From: an uncultured Bacteroidales bacterium | GTDB lineage: Bacteria; Bacteroidota; Bacteroidia; Bacteroidales; P3 | Direction: 5' to 3' | Assembly: GCA_900316515.1 (NCBI GenBank) | Contig: ONDE01000005.1 | Coordinates: 62,001 to 126,000 of the forward strand | Length of the DNA stretch: 64,000 nt | Shown here: positions 14,610-22,354 of the stretch, piece by piece | Layout: each line of letters starts with the position of its first letter | Numbering within the stretch: the first letter of the stretch is position 1 | Made by a program: the position numbers and the translations under genes | Notes under the pieces: model-generated | The model's input: the letters and a program-made list of their open reading frames with translations, nothing else | What the model was told of the DNA's origin: nothing | Databases searched by the model: none

Positions 14610-16856
14610 ATGGCAAAAAACAACAATAAGAAACACCCCAAACTGATAAGGAACATGTGGCTCATATTCGGAGGGATATGGGTATTCATCTTCCTCTTCT
14701 TCACCTTCCTGTCGCTGGGATGGCTGGGATTCATGCCCTCGTTCGAGGAGTTGGAGAATCCCCGCAGCCTCCAGGCGTCGGAGGTCATCTCGTCGGACGG
14801 CGAGGTGCTGGGATTCATCGGATTGGAGAACCGCAGCAATGTCACCTACGACCAGATTTCGCCCAACCTCATCAACGCTCTCATAGCCACCGAGGATGTG
14901 CGTTTCTACAAGCATTCGGGCATCGACTCGCGCAGTCTTTTCCGCGTGCTCTTCAAGACCGTCATCGGGCGTCACGGTTCGTCGGGTGGCGGAAGCACCA
15001 TCACACAGCAGCTGGCCAAGAACCTCTTCCCCCGCGGGCACCAGAGCAAGATAGGTGTGGTGTTCTCGAAACTAAAGGAGTGGGTTGTGGCCGTGAAGCT
15101 GGAGCACAACTACTCGAAGCAGGAGATTCTGGCCATGTACTTCAACACCGTCGATTTCGGCAGCAATGCCTTCGGCGTGAAGACCGCTGCCAAGACCTTC
15201 TTCGACAAGACACCTGCCGAGTTAGACGTTGACGAGGCCGCCCTGATGGTAGGCTTGCTGAAAGCGCCCACCACCTACAGCCCCATACTGCATCCCGAGG
15301 CATCGAAGAACCGTCGCAACACGGTCCTATACCAGATGAACCACTACGACTACCTGAGCGACGAAGACTACCAGCGCTATCGCGAGAAGGAGGTCGACAT
15401 GAGCAACTACACGCCGCAGAGTCACAACGACGGCCTGGCCACCTATCTGCGCGAGTTTCTGCGCACATATATGAAAGACTGGTGCAGCCACCATCGCAAG
15501 GCCAATGGCGAGCACTACGACGTGCACAAAGACGGATTGAAGATATACACCACCATCGACAGCCGTATGCAGCGCTATGCCGAGCAAGCTGTACGCGAGC
15601 ATTTCAGCAAAGAGATACAGCCGGCCTTCGAGCGCGAGCTCAAGGCCCGCAAAGGCAATCCCTTCGTCAATATCACCAAAGATCAGCAGGAGAAGTTCCT
15701 CTTGCAGGCCATGAAGAACAGCGACCGTTACCGCAATCTCAAAGCCGACGGCCTCAGCCAGAAGGAAATCCGTGCCAAATTCAACGAGAAGGCCAAGATG
15801 CGCGTCTTCACATGGAAAGGGGCCAAAGACACCGTCATGACGCCATGGGATTCGCTGATATACTACAAGAAATTCCTCAACGCCGGCCTTATGAGCGTGG
15901 AGCCTGGCACCGGGCATGTGAAAGCCTATGTCGGCGGCATCAACTACCGCTATTTCAAGTACGACAACGTGCAGAGCCACCGTCAGGTGGGTTCCACCTT
16001 CAAGCCCTTCGTATACACCATGGCCTTGCAGGACTTAGGCATGTTCCCCTGCACCGAGGTGCCCAATTCGCAGGTGTGCTTCGAGGTGTGGAACAAGCCC
16101 GACTGGTGTCCGAAGAACTCGACCCACGAGCGAGAAGACGAGATGGTGACCCTGAAATGGGCATTGGCGCACTCGGTGAACTGGGTGTCGGCCTACCTGA
16201 TGAAGCAGGGGTCGCCCGAGCAGGTCATCGACATAGCCCGCAAGATGGGCGTCAAGAGTCCCATTGACGCCGTGCCCGCCATAGCCGTCGGCACGCCCGA
16301 GATCACCGTCTACGAGATGGCCGGAGCCATGGCCACCTTCGCCAACAAAGGCGAATACGTAGAGCCCATCTTTGTAACCCGAATCGAGGACAACAAGGGC
16401 ATGGTGCTCGAGCGTTTCACGCCGCACCGCAGCGAGGCCCTCGATGAGACGACGGCATACATGATGATTGAGCTGATGAAGGGTGTGGTGCAGAGCGGTA
16501 CGGGTGTGCGACTGAACTACAAGTACCACCTCAACAACTATTCCACCGCCATCGCCGGCAAGACAGGCACCACACAGAACAACTCCGACTGCTGGTTTGT
16601 GGGCATTACGCCCAAGCTGGCCACCGCAGTGTGGACCGGTGGCGAGTTGCGCAGTATCCACTTCCGCAACATGACCTATGGCCAGGGTGCCGCCATGGCA
16701 CTGCCCATCTTCGGCCTATATATGGAGAAAATATACAAAGACCGTGCCATCAACTTCTACCGCGGCGACTTCGACCGTCCGGCAGTACCGATAGAGATGG
16801 ATTGCTCCAATTTCCAGGAGGAGATAGAGAACGAGGGGTTCGACTGGGACTTTTGA
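14610..16856 (+). CDS. Penicillin-binding protein 1A (bifunctional PG synthase)
   Basis: A 748-residue class A PBP. One N-terminal transmembrane helix (about residues 16-38) precedes a GT51 glycosyltransferase domain with catalytic ATEDVRFYKHSGID and GGSTITQQLAKNLF. The transpeptidase domain has SxxK in VGSTFKPF, SVNW as the SxN motif and AGKTGTTQN as KTG. It polymerises and crosslinks peptidoglycan in the periplasm. It is immediately downstream of gldH. Its 3' flank carries two further copies of the 78-bp repeat. Confidence 0.95.
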   Translation: MAKNNNKKHPKLIRNMWLIFGGIWVFIFLFFTFLSLGWLGFMPSFEELENPRSLQASEVISSDGEVLGFIGLENRSNVTYDQISPNLINALIATEDVRFYKHSGIDSRSLFRVLFKTVIGRHGSSGGGSTITQQLAKNLFPRGHQSKIGVVFSKLKEWVVAVKLEHNYSKQEILAMYFNTVDFGSNAFGVKTAAKTFFDKTPAELDVDEAALMVGLLKAPTTYSPILHPEASKNRRNTVLYQMNHYDYLSDEDYQRYREKEVDMSNYTPQSHNDGLATYLREFLRTYMKDWCSHHRKANGEHYDVHKDGLKIYTTIDSRMQRYAEQAVREHFSKEIQPAFERELKARKGNPFVNITKDQQEKFLLQAMKNSDRYRNLKADGLSQKEIRAKFNEKAKMRVFTWKGAKDTVMTPWDSLIYYKKFLNAGLMSVEPGTGHVKAYVGGINYRYFKYDNVQSHRQVGSTFKPFVYTMALQDLGMFPCTEVPNSQVCFEVWNKPDWCPKNSTHEREDEMVTLKWALAHSVNWVSAYLMKQGSPEQVIDIARKMGVKSPIDAVPAIAVGTPEITVYEMAGAMATFANKGEYVEPIFVTRIEDNKGMVLERFTPHRSEALDETTAYMMIELMKGVVQSGTGVRLNYKYHLNNYSTAIAGKTGTTQNNSDCWFVGITPKLATAVWTGGELRSIHFRNMTYGQGAAMALPIFGLYMEKIYKDRAINFYRGDFDRPAVPIEMDCSNFQEEIENEGFDWDF

Positions 16857-16888
16857 ATGGTTCATGGTTTAGGGTTCACGGTTAAGGG

Positions 16889-16966
16889 TTTTTGAGAACG
16901 GCGAATTAAACGAATTAAACGAATTTATCGGGTCTATTACTGTCAATTACTCGAATTATTGAATGG
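16889..16966. repeat. 78-bp intergenic repeat, copy 2
   Basis: One mismatch (CTATTAC for CTACTAC) against copies 1 and 3. It lies downstream of PBP1A and is in tandem with copy 3 at a 106-bp period. Confidence 0.92.
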
Positions 16967-16994
16967 TTCAGGGTTAATGGTTCATGGTTAAGGG

Positions 16995-17072
16995 TTTTTG
17001 AGAACGGCGAATTAAACGAATTAAACGAATTTATCGGGTCTACTACTGTCAATTACTCGAATTATTGAATGG
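16995..17072. repeat. 78-bp intergenic repeat, copy 3
   Basis: Identical to copy 1 as far as I can read. Heptamer arrays of the GTTAAGG/GTTCATG type separate it from copy 2 and from rlmN. Confidence 0.92.
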
Positions 17073-17124
17073 TTCAGGGTTAAGGGTTCATGGTTAAGGG
17101 GTATGGATTAATGATTAATGGTTA

Positions 17125-18141
17125 ATGGAGAAGAGAAACTTACTTGGACAAACGTTAGCTGAGTTGCAGACGATGTGTCTAGCCGAGGGCTTCCCGAAGT
17201 TCACGGCCAAGCAGATCTGCGACTGGCTTTACAAGAAGCGCGTCGAGAGCATCGACAGTATGACCAATCTGTCACTTGCCCAGCGGGCCCGTCTGAATGA
17301 GATAGCGTATATCGGTCGCGAGACACCAGTGCGTTGTCAAGTGTCGAAAGACGGTACCAAGAAATACCTTTTCCCCGTGCTCGACAACCATTATATCGAG
17401 GCCGTCTACATACCCGAGGAGGACCGTGCCACCCTATGTGTCAGCTGTCAGGTGGGCTGCAAGATGGGCTGCCGCTTCTGCGTCACTGGTCAGCAGGGGT
17501 TCCACGGCAGTCTCGGTGCCGGCGACATCCTCAACCAGCTCTTCTCCATTCCCGAATACGAAAACCTCACCAACGTCGTCTTCATGGGCATGGGCGAGCC
17601 GATGGACAACCTCGATGCCGTGCTTGCCGCCACGCAAGTGATGACCGCCGACTGGGGTCTTGCCTGGAGTCCGAAGCGCATAACTGTCAGCACTGTGGGT
17701 ATCATTCCCGGGATGAAGCGATTCCTCGACGAGAGCCAGTGTCACCTGGCCGTGAGCCTGCACAACCCCGTGCCACAGGAACGTCTGCAGATGATGCCTG
17801 TGCAGAAGGCGTTCCCACTGAACCAAGTATTGGCCCTGCTGAGAGAATACGACTGGAGCGGACAGCGACGCCTGTCGTTCGAATACACTATGTTCCGCGG
17901 AGAGAACGACGACCTGGCGCATGCCCAAAAGCTGGCCGAAGCCTTGAAAGGCCTCACCTGCCGTGTAAACCTCATACGGTTCCATGAGTCGTCCGAAGCA
18001 CCATACAAGACCTCGTTACCGACAGTCATAAAAGATTTTCAGGAATATCTGAACCGCCACGGTGTCATCTGCACCCTCCGTGCTTCGCGCGGCCAGGACA
18101 TTGACGCCGCCTGCGGACTACTCGCTGGAAAGAATGTCTAA
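17125..18141 (+). CDS. rlmN: 23S rRNA (A2503-C2) methyltransferase
   Basis: A 338-residue radical SAM enzyme. The cluster-binding CxxxCxxC motif is in CKMGCRFC, preceded by CVSCQVG as in all RlmN proteins; FMGMGEPMDN is the GEPL-type SAM-binding motif; and DAACGLLAG near the C-terminus carries the conserved methyl-carrying cysteine. It methylates A2503 of 23S rRNA and A37 of some tRNAs. Its stop overlaps the convergent lipoprotein gene by 4 bp. Confidence 0.96.
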   Translation: MEKRNLLGQTLAELQTMCLAEGFPKFTAKQICDWLYKKRVESIDSMTNLSLAQRARLNEIAYIGRETPVRCQVSKDGTKKYLFPVLDNHYIEAVYIPEEDRATLCVSCQVGCKMGCRFCVTGQQGFHGSLGAGDILNQLFSIPEYENLTNVVFMGMGEPMDNLDAVLAATQVMTADWGLAWSPKRITVSTVGIIPGMKRFLDESQCHLAVSLHNPVPQERLQMMPVQKAFPLNQVLALLREYDWSGQRRLSFEYTMFRGENDDLAHAQKLAEALKGLTCRVNLIRFHESSEAPYKTSLPTVIKDFQEYLNRHGVICTLRASRGQDIDAACGLLAGKNV

Positions 18142-18497
18142 AGACGTTTTAGGAAGATATATAGATCCCCAAGGATAATATTCCTCCATTTCATCTCGCG
18201 TTTAGACACTTCTTCGACTAGCATGACACCAGGCATACCCTCGTGGTTATTCTTATCGTACATGATTAACGTGTCGGAATTCATCTCCCAAGCCATTTCC
18301 CTAGAGAGAAGTTCGTCATTAATAGACACCTTCAGGTCTTGGTTTTCAAGGAACTCATAGACGACCTCGTTTTCCATATATGATTCATCATATGGAGCAG
18401 TTTCTGTAATCTGCCATTTGCCGACAATGGGGTAATCATCCTTACACGAGGCAAACAATATTGCAGCAAAACAGAGTAGGAACAGGGGCTTTTTCAT
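18138..18497 (-). CDS. Small lipocalin-like lipoprotein
   Basis: A 119-residue protein with a lipoprotein signal (LLCFAAILFASC, Cys18) followed by YPIVGKWQITET, the GxW start of a lipocalin-like beta-barrel. It is the last gene of the four-gene operon read from 20310, overlapping the signal-peptidase/VanZ gene by 4 bp (ATGA), so it is likely translationally coupled. No catalytic motif is seen. It could be a surface partner, a binding protein for the product of the operon, or an unrelated passenger. Confidence 0.7.
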   Translation of the reverse strand: MKKPLFLLCFAAILFASCKDDYPIVGKWQITETAPYDESYMENEVVYEFLENQDLKVSINDELLSREMAWEMNSDTLIMYDKNNHEGMPGVMLVEEVSKREMKWRNIILGDLYIFLKRL

Positions 18498-19198
18498 TTG
18501 TATCTTTTTTTACGTCTAACAATAAGGATGACAAAGAAGCCTAATGTCACCCCGATGGCGTTGGCGACAAGGTCGTTGACGTCGTAGCCGCGGTATGGCA
18601 GCAGCCACTGTCCGCCCTCGGTAACGAGGCCTACGGCGACGGATACAAGCCATACCAGCCATTTAGTGCCGATGATATCCCACAAGAACAACGCGCAGGG
18701 GATGAACACCGAAGCATGTAGCAGGTGGTCGGCACGCAGGCCGAGGATATAATTGTCGAGCGGAATGCCGAGTCCGTTGAGTGGAGCCCACATAAGTATT
18801 GCCAACGCGGCGAAATACCACGGCCGCAGCTGTCGACGGCCTTTATGGCCCAGCCAGCGAACGGCGATATGCTTCAGTTTGTTGTGTTTCTCCACCTTTG
18901 CCACACGCGCCACAATGTCCTCACGGCGACAAGACTCGAAGGTGACGCTGTTGTCGCCACGCATAGTGTAAACGCCATTCTCTATAGCCACGATACGGTG
19001 GAGGATATGTCTTCCATGGTAGCGAAACAGCACGATATCGCCCTGCGTTGGATTGCACGACAGCGGCTCCAGCGTCAGCACATCGCCTTCTATCAGCGTA
19101 GGACGCATACTGATGCCGACGAGGGTAATCCTCACCCTCTCGCCAGCCTCTATCCGTTCCTCGACAGCGGCAAAGAAAATCTCATTGCTGACCTTCAT
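18494..19198 (-). CDS. S24/S26 signal-peptidase-like protein fused to a VanZ-like domain
   Basis: A 234-residue fusion. Residues 1-105 form an S26-type peptidase: the nucleophile region GISMRPTL (Ser30), GDIVLFR, then LHRIVAI (His67) and MRGDNS (Asp82). Histidine in place of the catalytic lysine is the SipW/eukaryotic-type arrangement. There is no N-terminal anchor; instead, residues from about 128 onward contain several hydrophobic segments with TEGGQWLLPYRGYDVNDLVAN, typical of VanZ-like domains. It overlaps the kinase gene upstream by 4 bp and the lipoprotein downstream by 4 bp. Likely role: membrane-attached processing protease for the product of this operon; the substrate is unknown. Confidence 0.8.
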   Translation of the reverse strand: MKVSNEIFFAAVEERIEAGERVRITLVGISMRPTLIEGDVLTLEPLSCNPTQGDIVLFRYHGRHILHRIVAIENGVYTMRGDNSVTFESCRREDIVARVAKVEKHNKLKHIAVRWLGHKGRRQLRPWYFAALAILMWAPLNGLGIPLDNYILGLRADHLLHASVFIPCALFLWDIIGTKWLVWLVSVAVGLVTEGGQWLLPYRGYDVNDLVANAIGVTLGFFVILIVRRKKRYK

Positions 19199-20037
19199 CC
19201 GATGATTGTTTTGTGCGACATCAGCGCCGCGGCGGCGTTGGGCAGACAGCCCATACGGTATACTGCCGTGTGCCGAATAACCTCTGAGATGAAGTCAACC
19301 AGCATATCCGTGCAGCGCTCATCCTTGACCATGCAGGGCGGGCAGGAGGGTTGCAGGGCAGCGAACGACTCTATCACGCCCAGCTTCCTTATGCTGTTCT
19401 CGGGTTTCTGTTCCAAGCGCAACAGGGCTGCCACGGGCACACGTTCCTGATGGTAGCAGTGGGTCTTGCCGCTCCACGGCGAGCCGTAAACCATCACGCC
19501 ATCCTCTTCGACGGCCAGTATCGGGCTATCGTCGTTGAGCAGATGGGCACCCTGTATGTTCTCGAGCCACAGGCGTGTGTGTGTGCTTTTGCCTGTGCCG
19601 CTCTCGCCGAGGCACATCACGGCATGGCCGTTGCAAACCACCACCGACGAGTGTATGGGCACCTTACGGCGCGGGAGGCCCAGCATGCTGTAGGCCGTCC
19701 ACAAGGCAAAGCGTAGCACCGAAGCGTCGGCCATCGGCGACAATTCGACTATGTCGGGAGTGCGCAAATCATAGCGCAGCAGACGGTCCTTGCCGTAATC
19801 GTACCAATAGACCCCATCGGCATCGATACAGAAACGGCATTCATCGTTACCGTCAGAAATATCGAAGCGGTGCAGCAAAGTACACGGAGGCAGCTGCAAG
19901 GTAGCGTCGAGGCGTATCCGCACCTCTGGCTCGGCGGCTGAGACAAACTCAGGCATACCATACAACATCATGGCACGTTGCAGAGAGTCGCCACCTTCCA
20001 TGCCGACTGTCATACCTCCTATGGACAAGACAGTCAC
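19195..20037 (-). CDS. HPr kinase-like P-loop protein
   Basis: A 280-residue protein. The C-terminal half has the HprK-type nucleotide site: Walker A GESGTGKST (residues 144-152), NDDSP (168-172) and GSPWSGK (185-191). The N-terminal half is not the HprK regulatory domain; it has YWYDYGKDRLLRYDL and resembles proteins found with PqqD and S24 peptidases in Bacteroidota. Related kinases act on peptides in some lasso-type RiPP clusters. It starts 3 bp after the PqqD-like gene ends and overlaps the peptidase gene by 4 bp. Peptide or protein phosphorylation is inferred; no PTS HPr gene is nearby. Confidence 0.78.
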   Translation of the reverse strand: MTVLSIGGMTVGMEGGDSLQRAMMLYGMPEFVSAAEPEVRIRLDATLQLPPCTLLHRFDISDGNDECRFCIDADGVYWYDYGKDRLLRYDLRTPDIVELSPMADASVLRFALWTAYSMLGLPRRKVPIHSSVVVCNGHAVMCLGESGTGKSTHTRLWLENIQGAHLLNDDSPILAVEEDGVMVYGSPWSGKTHCYHQERVPVAALLRLEQKPENSIRKLGVIESFAALQPSCPPCMVKDERCTDMLVDFISEVIRHTAVYRMGCLPNAAAALMSHKTIIG

Positions 20038-20040
20038 TGT

Positions 20041-20310
20041 TCAGTCAATTATCAAGCCTTCCCGTTTCATACTCTCTATCCAGGCGGCTGCATCGCGGCG
20101 GGCCGTAGCCTCGTCGACATCATATTCGTCGAGCATCAGACGCACCACATCCTCATCATTGAACTCGCGTCCGAGCAACAAACCATGCAGGTGCAGCGCC
20201 GATGCATTCAAGGCCACCACGCGGGTCATATCCGTAGCTTCCTTGCCTTGCATCATCACGATATGCTCGCCCGCCACATCGCGGACCTTCTTCCTTGAAT
20301 CGATTTTCAT
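20041..20310 (-). CDS. PqqD family (RiPP recognition element) protein
   Basis: An 89-residue protein matching the small winged-helix PqqD fold: VRDVAGEHIVMM, VALNASALHLHGLLLG (the conserved N-A/E-t motif) and a C-terminal helix with EREGLI-like ending MKREGLIID. PqqD proteins bind leader peptides and hand them to modifying enzymes. It is the first gene of the four-gene operon and is divergent from glmS across 102 bp. I searched that interval and the operon for a precursor peptide and found no candidate. Confidence 0.8.
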   Translation of the reverse strand: MKIDSRKKVRDVAGEHIVMMQGKEATDMTRVVALNASALHLHGLLLGREFNDEDVVRLMLDEYDVDEATARRDAAAWIESMKREGLIID

Positions 20311-20356
20311 AAAAACACTATTTTCACCTATTAACGTAAAAACATTACAAATATTT

Positions 20357-20387
20357 TTTGTCGGTTTGATTATTTTATGTATTTTTG
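20357..20387 (+). promoter_or_regulatory. Promoter of glmS
   Basis: TTTG (20357-20360), 19 nt, TATTTTTG (20380-20387); glmS starts 25 nt downstream. Confidence 0.75.
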
Positions 20388-20412
20388 CAAATCATTTTAA
20401 AACACAAACACT

Positions 20413-22272
20413 ATGTGCGGAATAGTAGGATATATTGGTGAGCAAGAGGCTTACCCCATCTTGATAAAGGGTCTTCATCGACTGGAATATCGTGGCTACG
20501 ACTCGGCCGGAGTATCAATGATCAATGCCAAAGGCGACCTTAATGTCTACAAGGCGACAGGCAAAGTGGCGGCACTCGAGGACAAATGTGCTTCGGAGGA
20601 CACCACAGGCAGCATAGGTATCGCCCATACCCGATGGGCCACCCACGGCGAGCCCAACACCGTCAACGCCCATCCGCATCTGTCGCAGAGCGGCAAACTG
20701 TCTTTGGTTCACAACGGCATCATCGAGAACTACAAGACCCTGCGTGCCATGCTGGAGAAAGAAGGCTACACCTTCTGCAGCGAGACCGACACCGAGGTGC
20801 TGGTGCAACTCATCGAATATACCCAGAAGAAAGGCAAATGCGACCTTTTCACCGCTGTGCAGCGTGCTTTGAAGAATGTCGTCGGCGCCTATGCCATAGC
20901 CATTCTGCAGAAAGACCACCCCGACCAGCTTGTCTGTGCCCGCAAAGGCTCGCCGCTGGTCATAGGTGTCGGCACCGATGCCCATGGCAAGAAGGAGTTC
21001 TACCTTGGCAGCGATGCCACACCCATCGTAGAATACACCAAGCAGGTCATCTACCTCAAGGATGAGGAGATTGCCTATATGGACCGCAGCGGCAAGATAG
21101 ATATTGTCAACCTCAACAAGGTCCACCAGACCCCCGAGATGCACACCCTCAGTCTCTCGCTCGACGAGTTGGAGAAAGGCGGTTTCCCGCACTTCATGCT
21201 GAAAGAAATCTGGGAGCAGCCCAACGCGCTGCGCACCTGCATCAAGGGACGTCTGCACAAGAAGACCAAAGACGTGGTGCTCAGCGGCATCATCGACCAT
21301 AAAGACAAATTCATCAACGCCCGCCGCATCATTATCTGCGCCTGTGGCACCTCGTGGCATTCGGCCCTCATCGGCAAATACTTCATCGAAGAGGCAGCCC
21401 AGATACCTGTGGAGGTAGAGTATGCTTCGGAGTTCCGCTACCGTAACCCCGTCATCTATCCTGACGATGTGGTCATAGCAGTATCGCAGAGCGGCGAGAC
21501 GGCCGACACCCTGGCTGCCATCCAGCTGGCCGAACAGAAAGGTGCCTTCCTTTACGGCATCTGCAACGTCATCGGTTCCAGCATTGCCCGTGCGACACAT
21601 AGCGGCACCTACCTGCATGTGGGTCCCGAAATCGGTGTTGCTTCCACCAAAGCATTCACCGGACAGGTGATAACCCTCTGCCTGCTGGGCTTGGCCATCG
21701 CCAAGGAGAAGCACACTCTCAGCGACGAGATGTTCCACATGCTTGTCGACGAGCTCTACCAGATTCCCGACAAGATACAGTGGACCTTGGAGAACAACAA
21801 GAACATCGACCAGTTTGCCCAGATGTTCACCTACTGCCGCAACTTCATCTTCCTTGGCCGTGGCTACAACTACCCCGTGGCCCTCGAAGGAGCCCTGAAG
21901 CTCAAGGAGATTTCCTATCTCCACGCCGAGGGTTATCCTGCCGCCGAGATGAAGCACGGTCCCATCGCCCTCGTCGACGAGGAGATGCCGGTTGTCTTCA
22001 TAGCCCCCAAACGCGGCATGTACGACAAGATTGTCAGCAACATTCAGGAAATCAAGAGCCGCAAGGGCAAGATTATCTCTGTTGTCACCGAAGGCGACAC
22101 CACGGTGAAGAACATGAGCGACTACTGCTTTGTTATCCCTGACACGCGCGACTGCTTCGTGCCGCTGCTCTCGGTCATCCCGCTGCAGCTGCTGGCATAC
22201 TATATCGCCACCGCGAAGGGCCGCAATGTCGACCAACCACGAAACCTGGCAAAATCAGTTACTGTTGAATAA
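20413..22272 (+). CDS. glmS: Glutamine-fructose-6-phosphate aminotransferase (isomerizing)
   Basis: A 619-residue enzyme making glucosamine 6-phosphate for peptidoglycan and lipid A. The N-terminal glutaminase starts MCGIVGYIG with the catalytic Cys2 exposed after Met removal, followed by RLEYRGYDSAG and HTRWATHGEP. Two SIS domains follow: ICACGTSWHSALIGKY and VSQSGETADTLAA, then FLGRGYNYPVALEGALKLKE. The end, NLAKSVTVE, is the usual GlmS C-terminus. No glmS ribozyme is present upstream; the leader is only about 20 nt. Confidence 0.98.
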   Translation: MCGIVGYIGEQEAYPILIKGLHRLEYRGYDSAGVSMINAKGDLNVYKATGKVAALEDKCASEDTTGSIGIAHTRWATHGEPNTVNAHPHLSQSGKLSLVHNGIIENYKTLRAMLEKEGYTFCSETDTEVLVQLIEYTQKKGKCDLFTAVQRALKNVVGAYAIAILQKDHPDQLVCARKGSPLVIGVGTDAHGKKEFYLGSDATPIVEYTKQVIYLKDEEIAYMDRSGKIDIVNLNKVHQTPEMHTLSLSLDELEKGGFPHFMLKEIWEQPNALRTCIKGRLHKKTKDVVLSGIIDHKDKFINARRIIICACGTSWHSALIGKYFIEEAAQIPVEVEYASEFRYRNPVIYPDDVVIAVSQSGETADTLAAIQLAEQKGAFLYGICNVIGSSIARATHSGTYLHVGPEIGVASTKAFTGQVITLCLLGLAIAKEKHTLSDEMFHMLVDELYQIPDKIQWTLENNKNIDQFAQMFTYCRNFIFLGRGYNYPVALEGALKLKEISYLHAEGYPAAEMKHGPIALVDEEMPVVFIAPKRGMYDKIVSNIQEIKSRKGKIISVVTEGDTTVKNMSDYCFVIPDTRDCFVPLLSVIPLQLLAYYIATAKGRNVDQPRNLAKSVTVE

Positions 22273-22323
22273 GGAGTTAAGGAGACAGGAGTTAAGGAGA
22301 TAAGACAATACTTACATCATCGT

Positions 22324-22354
22324 AAAGGCTGCACATCATCGTTGTGCAGCCTTT
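22324..22354. terminator. Bidirectional terminator between glmS and the convergent gene
   Basis: Hairpin AAAGGCTGCACA / TGTGCAGCCTTT with A/T runs on both sides. On the minus strand it overlaps the last codons and the stop of the transglutaminase-like gene. Confidence 0.7.

Noticed and set aside
20311..20412. Precursor peptide for the PqqD operon in the gap before glmS
   Set aside because: No ATG frame of useful length with a Gly-rich or Cys/Ser/Thr-rich core was found on either strand; the gap holds the glmS promoter.
20388..20412. glmS ribozyme
   Set aside because: The leader is only about 20 nt, far too short for the ribozyme core.
20515..22236. 573-codon frame antisense to glmS
   Set aside because: Fully covered by the conserved glmS frame; composition is a shadow.
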